A DNA stretch of 64,000 nt, from contig CM056376.1 of assembly GCA_029718625.1 (NCBI GenBank), positions 108,757,097-108,821,096 of the forward strand, read 5' to 3'. Of this stretch, positions 12,118 through 19,391 are shown one piece after another; position 1 is the stretch's first letter; each line of letters begins with the position of its first letter. Under the pieces are notes generated by a model. The model had not been told where the DNA came from, did no database searches, and saw only the letters and a program-made list of their open reading frames with translations. The position numbers and the translations under genes are program-made. This stretch comes from Synaphobranchus kaupii (Eukaryota; Chordata; Actinopteri; Anguilliformes; Synaphobranchidae).

Positions 12118-12731
12118 CATATATATATTAATTTATATATTAATTGTAAACAGACATTTTTTTTAAAAGTTTTATGATTGAAAAAATAATCCAAATGCAA
12201 GGACGTATCAATATAATTCAACACACATTAAGAATAAATATATATATATATATATATATACAGTATATATAAATATATATATGAAGACCTAATAATGAAT
12301 AATGAAGACAAAATGAGCACAATGAGATTATCTTCACAGAATTATGCACTTACATGTATGTTGCAATAACTACACAGAGCTATTTCAAATTAATGGAGGC
12401 ATTATATTACCCTATTATTACTCCCATTTGGTCTCACCTTATCTCCTGAGTCAGTGCATCATTATGTGGGCATGCGGGTCAACACAAGGTCAAGATGAGA
12501 AATATTCCTGAGGATCTAACTCACCCTTATGGATTTAACACAAACACACACACACACACACACAAAATGCAGCCAAGTATAATAGAAGCAGTGTCTATGT
12601 ATATACATAGCAATGGAATAGAGTGCTGAGATTATTTATTTATTTATTTATTTTCTGGAGCTGCTATCTCCTTGACAAACACCTTGCTCCAGGAATTTTG
12701 AAATAAAGCACCCATAATGCACTAGTGTATA
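12118..12731. other. AT-rich stretch with (AT)n and (CA)n runs
   Basis: There is an (AT)n tract at 12236-12260 and a (CA)n run at 12540-12564. I recognise no gene. Confidence 0.6.
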
Positions 12732-12750
12732 CAGTCTTCAGTTAAGACTG

Positions 12751-12774
12751 TAATAATAATAATAATAATAATAA
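12751..12774 (-). repeat. (TTA)n tail of the L2 LINE
   Basis: Eight TAA units on the plus strand directly follow CAGTCTTCAGTTAAGACTG (12732-12750), which is itself a 7-bp-stem hairpin. The tail marks where target-primed reverse transcription began. Confidence 0.85.
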
Positions 12775-12926
12775 ACTTTATTTGTATAGCACCTTTCATA
12801 CATAAAATGCAGCCCAAAGTGCTTCACAACAATAGAAAACAAAATACAGAACAAAAGCAATAGAAGAAAAATAGACATAAAAGGCAATAGAACATTTACG
12901 AGACAATTTCCCTTCTTCGAGGTATA

Positions 12927-13170
12927 TTTGCCCATGGGTGGGAGCAGCATACAGCCTCCACAGTTTGAGTCACTCCGCAGTGTGACGAACCCGTCGGTCC
13001 CTAGTCAACTTTTAAGTTGAGCGCCCTACTGGCCTCTTTCTACGTTTTGATTTTCATTTGCCCATGGGTGGGAGCAGCATACAGCCTCCACAGTTTGAAT
13101 CACTCCGCAGAGTGACGAACCCGTCGGTCCCTAGTCAAACTTTTAAATTGAGCGCCCTACTGGCCTCTTC
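12927..13170. repeat. 130-bp tandem duplication in the LINE 3' UTR
   Basis: A block of about 112 bp starting TTTGCCCATGGGTGGGAG occurs at 12927-13038 and 13057-13170, 130 bp apart with a handful of differences. The block contains internal complementary stretches (for example CAACTTTTAAGTTG) and could fold in the RNA. Confidence 0.88.
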
Positions 13171-13385
13171 TTTCACCCCACTATACAGAATAAAAGAAAG
13201 AAAAGAAATAAAATAAAATAATAGATAAAACAGCTTTAAAAAGATAAATAAGCTTAAAAATAAATCAATTAGACTAGTACATGGTAATAAAAATAAAATA
13301 AAAAATAAAAAACACACATCAGTCCTAAAAGTAAGAAAATTAAATTAAAATTAAAATTAAAATTAAAATTAAAAGGCAGAGCAAG

Positions 13386-16337
13386 CTAACTAAAGGCAAG
13401 TTTAAATAGGTGTGTTTTAAGAAGTTTCTTAAAAATGTTAAGAGTTTCTGCCTCTTTGATATTGCCTGGTAGGGCGTTCCAGAGCCTAGGGGCATAAAAG
13501 CTAAAAGCCGCCTCACCGCTTCTCTTACGGTTTACTTTGGGAATCACTAAGAGAGAAGCAGTGGAGGATCTAAGGGTTCTAGTAGGTACATGTTCCTGAA
13601 TGCAGTCACCTAAGTATGTTGGTGCTAAACCTTTTATCGTTTTAAAAACTAGAAGAAGAACCTTAAAATCTATTCTAAAACGCACAGGTAGCCAGTGTAG
13701 TTTAAGGAGTGTGGGGGTAATGTGGTCTCTCTTTTTTGTGCCAGTCAATACCCTTGCAGCCGCATTCTGAACTAACTGTAGTTTTTTAATGCTTTTTTGG
13801 GGGAGACCAGAGAGAAGGCTATTGCAATAGTCAAGGCGACTTGTGATAAAAGCATGCATAAGTTTTTCTGCGTCTGCTTGTCGGAGGAGAGGTCTGACCT
13901 TTGCAATGTTTCTTAAATGAAAGAAGGCAATTTTAGTAACATTTCTTATATGGGGTTCAAAGGTTAGGTCATTATCTATAATAACGCCTAGATTCTTGGC
14001 TTCCCGATTACTGCATAGGCCCAGATGCTCTAGATTTTTTGATATTGCATCTCTTTGAGGTCTTGGTCCAATCAAAATGGCCTCTGTTTTGTCATCGTTC
14101 AACTGGAGAAAATTTTGGGACATCCACATTTTTATATCTTTCAGACACTTCTCCAGTGAGCTGAGTGGGCTTGTATCACCAGGGAACACAGAAATGTACA
14201 ATTGTGTGTCATCAGCATAGCTGTGGAAATTAACACTATGCCTTCTAATGATGTTACCCAGTGGTAGCATATACAGAGAGAACAGTAAAGGCCCAAGAAT
14301 AGATCCTTGAGGGACCCCACATGTAATGCTAACCGTGTCAGACACAGCGTCTCCTAGTGCAACAACAAATCCTCTCCCAGTAAGGTATGATTTAAACCAC
14401 TCTAGTACTAGTCCCGAAAGACCCACCCAATGTTCCAGACGGTGCATTAAAATGTTGTGATCCACTGTATCAAACGCAGCACTCAAGTCCAGTAAAACTA
14501 GAACAGCAACACCACCACTGTCAATGGTTACCCGCAGGTCATTTACAACCTTTACCAGGGCAGTCTCTGTGCTATGGTTAGATCGGAAGCCTGATTGGTA
14601 TTTTTCAAGGGTGTTGTATCTAATCAGAAATTGATTCAGTTGTCTAAAAACAATTTTTTCTAGGATTTTACTTAAAAAAGGGATGTTGGATATAGGCCTG
14701 AAATTACTGAGCACAGAGCTGTCTAAATGCCTTTTTTTCAGTGTTGGTCTCACAATGGCAGATTTCAAGGTGGTGGGGAATATGCCAGCCGATAGAGAAC
14801 AGTTCACAATTTGCAAAACATCATCAAGTAAACAATTATACACCTTTTTGAAGAACTTTGTGGGGATGGGATCAAGTGAGCAGGTTGAGGGTTTAATCTG
14901 AGAGATAATTTCACTCAAAGCTTGCGTGTCAATCTGCTCAAATGAATCCATGACAGTATCAATTTGTCTACATTGATCATCTAATTCTGTAGTTACGTTG
15001 ACCTGGGAGATTTGTGAGCGAATACTGGATATCTTTTCTTGAAAGAAAGTAGCAAACTCATTACATCTAGATGTGGAACTGGACGCAATGTCAGGATCAG
15101 CAGTCATCACAGGGTTAATCAATCGATCAATTGTTGAAAAAAGAATGCTAGGTGTATTCTTGTTTTCATTTTCTGTAATAATCTTGGAAAAGTAATCTTT
15201 TCTTGCCAGACGTATTGCTTTGTTATAGGCAGTCATGGCTTCTTTGTATATATTACAGTGAACTGTGAGCCTAGTTTTCCTCCATTTTCTTTCAGCTGCC
15301 CGACAGATTCTCTTAATATCATTAACACTGTTATTGTTTAGCCATGGGGAGATTCTGTCAGTCGACCTCTTTTTAATCTTTAGTGGAGCAACAGTATTTA
15401 GAGCAGATGACAAGGCATTGTTGAAATTTTCAACCATGTCATTTAAAGAGCAGTCATAAATAACTGGCTCAAGCGATCTCATGATATTAGAAAACTTTGC
15501 TTCAGCCTTGCTATCTAGGAATCTCCTTTGGACCAAAAATTCCCTTTTGGTCTTTGTTAAGGTTAGGTTGGCATCAAAAAACACACAGTGATGGTCAGAA
15601 ATAGGTAATTCAAGTACTAAAACGTTATCAATGTTTAACCCTGTTGTTATTACTAAGTCTAGGGTGTTACCATGCTGATGAGTGGCTTCCTTTACATGTT
15701 GGGTAAGTTCAAAGCTGTCCAGTAAATTCATAAGCTCCATAGCTTTGGAGTCATTCTTTTTATTAATATGAATATTCAGGTCTCCATTCAGGATTAATCT
15801 ATCATATCTAGTGATACCAAGTGAGATCAGCTCTGAGAATTCCTGTAGAAATAGTGATGAATATCTTGGTGGCCGATATAATGTAATGATGAGCACTGAT
15901 AATTCTGCTTTGAGCTCAAGAGCGAGATATTCAAATGATGTAAATTCACCCAGGTCCATATCATTACACACAAATTGTGTAGAGAAAATGGCTGCAATCC
16001 CCCCTCCTTTCCTATTTTGTCTGACTGACTGATAAAAATTATAGTTTGGAGGACAAGCCTCTATCAGTGTTGCTACACCAGTAGTGCTGTTTAGCCAGGT
16101 CTCAACTAAAAACATGCAATGCAAATTCCTTTCAATTATCAGATCATTAACCAAAAAGGATTTGTTAGCCAATGATCTGACATTAAAAATAGCTAATTTC
16201 AGCTGTAGGGATTCTGTGACAGGAAAGAAGACTGGTTGTGGCTGAACAGTAACAAATTTAAGATTACTGAGACAGGTACCGGATGGTCTGTGATTGTTGC
16301 GATGTGTTTGACCATGCCACCGGCTGTTTAAGATCAC
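13386..16337 (-). CDS. L2 LINE ORF2: AP endonuclease plus reverse transcriptase
   Basis: This is the enzyme that nicks target DNA and copies LINE RNA into it. The apurinic-endonuclease-like domain spans residues 45-260: FNVRS near 51, VETW near 78, YRPP near 154, NGDLN near 184, NTLDLV near 224 and SDHH near 247. The reverse transcriptase spans about 480-760: LDLSAAFDTVD at 616-626, GVPQGSILGP at 674-683 and YADD at 707-710. The C-terminus ends LLKTHLFKLAF, a usual L2 ending. All key residues are present and there is no stop or frameshift over 983 residues. The given start is a GTG. The frame is open further upstream to the ORF1 stop at 16371-16373, and no in-frame ATG precedes the endonuclease domain. 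Translation therefore probably depends on ORF1, by readthrough or reinitiation. Confidence 0.93.
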   Translation of the reverse strand: MILNSRWHGQTHRNNHRPSGTCLSNLKFVTVQPQPVFFPVTESLQLKLAIFNVRSLANKSFLVNDLIIERNLHCMFLVETWLNSTTGVATLIEACPPNYNFYQSVRQNRKGGGIAAIFSTQFVCNDMDLGEFTSFEYLALELKAELSVLIITLYRPPRYSSLFLQEFSELISLGITRYDRLILNGDLNIHINKKNDSKAMELMNLLDSFELTQHVKEATHQHGNTLDLVITTGLNIDNVLVLELPISDHHCVFFDANLTLTKTKREFLVQRRFLDSKAEAKFSNIMRSLEPVIYDCSLNDMVENFNNALSSALNTVAPLKIKKRSTDRISPWLNNNSVNDIKRICRAAERKWRKTRLTVHCNIYKEAMTAYNKAIRLARKDYFSKIITENENKNTPSILFSTIDRLINPVMTADPDIASSSTSRCNEFATFFQEKISSIRSQISQVNVTTELDDQCRQIDTVMDSFEQIDTQALSEIISQIKPSTCSLDPIPTKFFKKVYNCLLDDVLQIVNCSLSAGIFPTTLKSAIVRPTLKKRHLDSSVLSNFRPISNIPFLSKILEKIVFRQLNQFLIRYNTLEKYQSGFRSNHSTETALVKVVNDLRVTIDSGGVAVLVLLDLSAAFDTVDHNILMHRLEHWVGLSGLVLEWFKSYLTGRGFVVALGDAVSDTVSITCGVPQGSILGPLLFSLYMLPLGNIIRRHSVNFHSYADDTQLYISVFPGDTSPLSSLEKCLKDIKMWMSQNFLQLNDDKTEAILIGPRPQRDAISKNLEHLGLCSNREAKNLGVIIDNDLTFEPHIRNVTKIAFFHLRNIAKVRPLLRQADAEKLMHAFITSRLDYCNSLLSGLPQKSIKKLQLVQNAAARVLTGTKKRDHITPTLLKLHWLPVRFRIDFKVLLLVFKTIKGLAPTYLGDCIQEHVPTRTLRSSTASLLVIPKVNRKRSGEAAFSFYAPRLWNALPGNIKEAETLNIFKKLLKTHLFKLAFS

Positions 16338-16370
16338 CGGTATGTTTAAAGAAGCGGCATGGGGTCTGTC

Positions 16371-17753
16371 TCATTTCTGGCAGACACCTGAGTGATGATG
16401 TCTGTGGTTATTGCTGTGTAATATTTCATCAATTTGACTGAGCTTTAGCGTGGCAGCTTTGATTAACTCCTTGATTGGTGAGTGTGGTGGAGGGGGAGAG
16501 GGGGGTCGTTGGGTCCCTGATTTGGACAGAGACATCCCCCGAATGCCTTGGGTGATGTGGAGCAGAGGGTCAGGTGAGGGGGGAGAGATACCAGCTGTCT
16601 GCCTGTGTGCGCTGTCCTTCGCGCTTATCTTGTTTGGGAATGGCATTCCAAGAGCATGATGTAGGTTGGCACCAAGTAGTCTGGATCCAGTGTTGTTTGG
16701 ATGAACCCCATCGGGTCTGAAGCGGTCTTTGCAGTTCCAAAAGATATTGAAATTGTCAATAAACTTTATCCCATGGGTGAGGCACGCTGATGTCAGCCAT
16801 GTATTCAGGCCAAGAAGTCTGCTAAAAGATTCAATTCCTTTCCCCAGAGTTGGAATGGGGCCTGAGATGAATATATGTTGCGATTGACAGTCGCTCAGTT
16901 TCTCCAGTAGCAGGGAAAAGTCTTTTTTCAGGATCTCAGAGCCAGTTTTCCTTCGCAGAATGTCAAAAGACCCAACGTGGATAATAATCCTCATATTACT
17001 TGGATGTGTAGAGAGGATAACTGATAACAGTCCTGTTAGCTCCCTGACAGATGTGTCAGCCATAGTTAAGTTTTCGGTCTTTGCTATTCTTACATGCCTG
17101 GTTATAGAGTCCCCAATCAGAATAGTGTTTGGCTTATCAGGTGTGGAGTTAGCAATGTCTCTTCTGGCCCTCGGCCTAGCAGTGGTTTTGGGGCTATTTC
17201 TTGGGGCCTTAATGCTAGTGGTGTGATTAGCTTCTCTGGGTTCAACATAGTTAGTATTATCACACATTTCAGTCAGTGGATCGTACCTGTTTTGCAATGA
17301 GAGTTGAGGTGGTGGAGTGAGCGTTGGTGCTCTCTTATTTGATCTCTTGCTGGATTTGCCTCTGCGGTGGACGACGTCAGACCAATTCCTGGCTGGAGTT
17401 GATGCTTTCGGTCTGGCGCCGATGCTGTGCCAGTGAGAAGCGTCATTAGGGAGGGCTGGTTTGGGAGTCTCCGCAGCTAATCCAGTGGCGTTTGGACCCA
17501 TCCAGGGAAGCGTGTCAGCCATGTCCGTGACAGGATACTCTAGATTTGATGTAATCCCTCGTATGAAAATCTGTGTCTGTCCGTTTGCATTTGGTGGCTC
17601 GGCACCTTGTACAGACGCTGCTACAGAGTCAATGAATTGCTCATCCTCACGTATTTGATACAGTGTTTCAATCTTCTTTTCAAGCTGCGATATCCTCTCA
17701 ATCAGTCGCTCACACTCCATGCAGCTCACTGATTTTACTGGGTTTGGAGACAT
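16371..17753 (-). CDS. L2 LINE ORF1: coiled coil plus SGNH esterase
   Basis: A 460-residue protein that should bind LINE RNA and form the ribonucleoprotein needed for retrotransposition. Residues 8-45 begin CMEC and form a short heptad-like helix (ERISQLEKKIETLYQI), a likely oligomerisation coiled coil. A Pro/Ser/Arg-rich linker follows. Residues 208-370 are an SGNH/GDSL-type esterase: GDSITRH with the nucleophile Ser at 214-220, a block-III GSFD at 261-264 and DGVHPN with the Asp/His pair at 348-353. Esterase ORF1 proteins are known from fish L2/CR1-type LINEs. Block III usually reads GxND; here Phe replaces Asn. The gene ends TGA at 16371-16373 in the same frame as ORF2. Confidence 0.9.
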   Translation of the reverse strand: MSPNPVKSVSCMECERLIERISQLEKKIETLYQIREDEQFIDSVAASVQGAEPPNANGQTQIFIRGITSNLEYPVTDMADTLPWMGPNATGLAAETPKPALPNDASHWHSIGARPKASTPARNWSDVVHRRGKSSKRSNKRAPTLTPPPQLSLQNRYDPLTEMCDNTNYVEPREANHTTSIKAPRNSPKTTARPRARRDIANSTPDKPNTILIGDSITRHVRIAKTENLTMADTSVRELTGLLSVILSTHPSNMRIIIHVGSFDILRRKTGSEILKKDFSLLLEKLSDCQSQHIFISGPIPTLGKGIESFSRLLGLNTWLTSACLTHGIKFIDNFNIFWNCKDRFRPDGVHPNNTGSRLLGANLHHALGMPFPNKISAKDSAHRQTAGISPPSPDPLLHITQGIRGMSLSKSGTQRPPSPPPPHSPIKELIKAATLKLSQIDEILHSNNHRHHHSGVCQK

Positions 17754-18045
17754 AACTTCAACGTTGCCTTTTGCCGGTCAGAGAAGCTTTGTTGTTTAGA
17801 AATAAGTCCAAATGTTTGCTTTCAAACCAAGTGTTCAACCGACGTTCTTACTTTAAGAGATAAATTAAAGAGTAGAACAATAAAATAAATTTAAATAAGT
17901 AAAACAATAAAATAAGTAAAACAATAAAACAATAAAATGTAACAAATGGATAGAAATGGACAGAAAATAAAGCAAGTAAAGCAAGCAAAGCAAAGCAGGA
18001 GCAGCAGGAAAATGCGACCTCTCTCCTTGAGCGCAATCAGCAATC
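17754..18045 (-). other. Probable 5' UTR of the L2 LINE
   Basis: This lies upstream of the ORF1 ATG on the minus strand. It is rich in AAATAAGTAAAACAATA-type repeats on the plus strand and ends near CCTTGAGCGCAATC. No TATA box is expected for this class. The limit is set by the start of the 112-bp repeat at 18046. Confidence 0.55.
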
Positions 18046-18157
18046 TACATTTATATAGCTGCACAATGAGGTATTTTTGGGGCAGAAACACTGTCTGACA
18101 CAAGCACTGCATACAGATGTAGAAGTCAAGGAACTTGGTACTGAGTTGGGGCATATA
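18046..18157 (+). repeat. 112-bp direct repeat, right copy
   Basis: The partner of 11584-11695. Here it continues into sequence not seen at the left copy (from 18158), so this is probably the ancestral location and the copies in the Tc1-like element are derived. Confidence 0.85.
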
Positions 18158-18298
18158 ATAGAAGATCTGCATTTGTGTGTGACATAATGTATCATGTAAT
18201 ATGAAAAGTGCAGGTGTGTTGGGTTGCTCTCTGGGCCAGGCTAAGACTTCTAGTACTATCCAAGCATTACAGGAAGCCACTTTTCAGGAACCAGAAAC

Positions 18299-19391
18299 TG
18301 TTAGGTGTCGTGGGGGAAGGACCCAAACGCAGGCAGGAGTATGAAAAACCGAAGTTTTAATAGGGGCAAGGCAGCAATCCGAGGTAAGACAGGCAGGGTC
18401 AAAAACTGGGGAGACAGGCAAAGAAACTAAACACAGTCCAAAGAATGGTCAAGGAACAGGCAGGGGTCGTAACCGGGAAGGCACAGCAACGGTACAAAAG
18501 CGGAATCCAAAACAAGGTCGCGAGAACACAGGCAGGGGTCAAAACCGGGGAGGCGTAAGAGGAACAAAAAGAGAACAAAACAGACTAACTACAAAACAAA
18601 ACAACAACAGGCAAAAACTAGGGAAACAAAAACTCGGAAATAGAATAAACAAAACTCGGGCAGAAACTCAGACGGAAACACAGAAGCAGAATATACTAAG
18701 GAACTCGCGAAGAACACTGAAATGACAAGGTATATATACACAGAGGGAGACAGACATAATGGGAATCAGGTGTGTGGAAACAGGGAGGGGAGATTGCTCA
18801 CAGGTGAGAACAGTGAGGGTTAACAGGGACCAATAAAACAATGACAGGGGAAACGTAAGACACGGACTGGAATGCACATAGACACAATGATAACAAACGG
18901 CCTGGAGTTAGCAGGTAAACAAGTGCACAGCTCAGATTAGAAAAACACGAAAGTGGACACATGCAGAGAATGCGAAATCACAGAACGATGCAGGGATAGG
19001 ATAACGAGAAGGGAAAAGACAGCTGCAGGTAGAAACTCAAGATGAATTAGTAATGTTAGTAGTGAACTCTAGAACCCTAATGTTAGTAGGTTAGTATTAT
19101 ATACACATGTTAGTTTGTTAGCAGGTTAGTATTAAATCTAATCTAACAGTTAGTATGATTAGTACATTAGTATTATATACAAATATAAATAAAGTCAGAA
19201 GGAAGAAAACGAGATATACGAAATACAGAAGAAACCTGAATGTTCCCAAAATCACCCGAATAGTGCAATGACAAAGACAGGGGGTGGAATCTCAGAAACA
19301 TGGAACGCGGACTGACAATCGCGAGGGAAGGAAAACAGGAAAAATAATAACAAATAAAGAAATAAGACAGACAGATTACAGGATCCTAACA
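18299..19391 (-). repeat. 3' LTR of the non-autonomous element
   Basis: 1093 bp, TGTTAG to CTAACA on the plus strand. It is the 3' LTR because the G-rich polypurine tract abuts it. It lacks an AT dinucleotide present in the other LTR near 22744. Confidence 0.9.

Larger units (their letters stand above)
12751..18045 (-). mobile_element. Near-full-length L2-type LINE
   Basis: About 5.3 kb on the minus strand, read from the 5' end at about 18045 to the 3' end at 12751. It has a 5' UTR of about 290 bp, ORF1 (17753-16371), ORF2 (16337-13386) and a 3' UTR of about 630 bp. The 3' end reads GTGCTATACAAATAAAG and runs into a (TTA)n tail at 12751-12774, a common ending for fish LINEs. Both ORFs are open over their full length, so the copy is young. 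I could not find a target duplication, and the exact 5' boundary is inferred from where the 112-bp repeat begins. Confidence 0.9.

Noticed and set aside
18668..18877. Frame of 69 codons found identically in both LTRs (also 22450-22659)
   Set aside because: Identity follows from LTR duplication. There is no motif, and the frame lies within the LTR.
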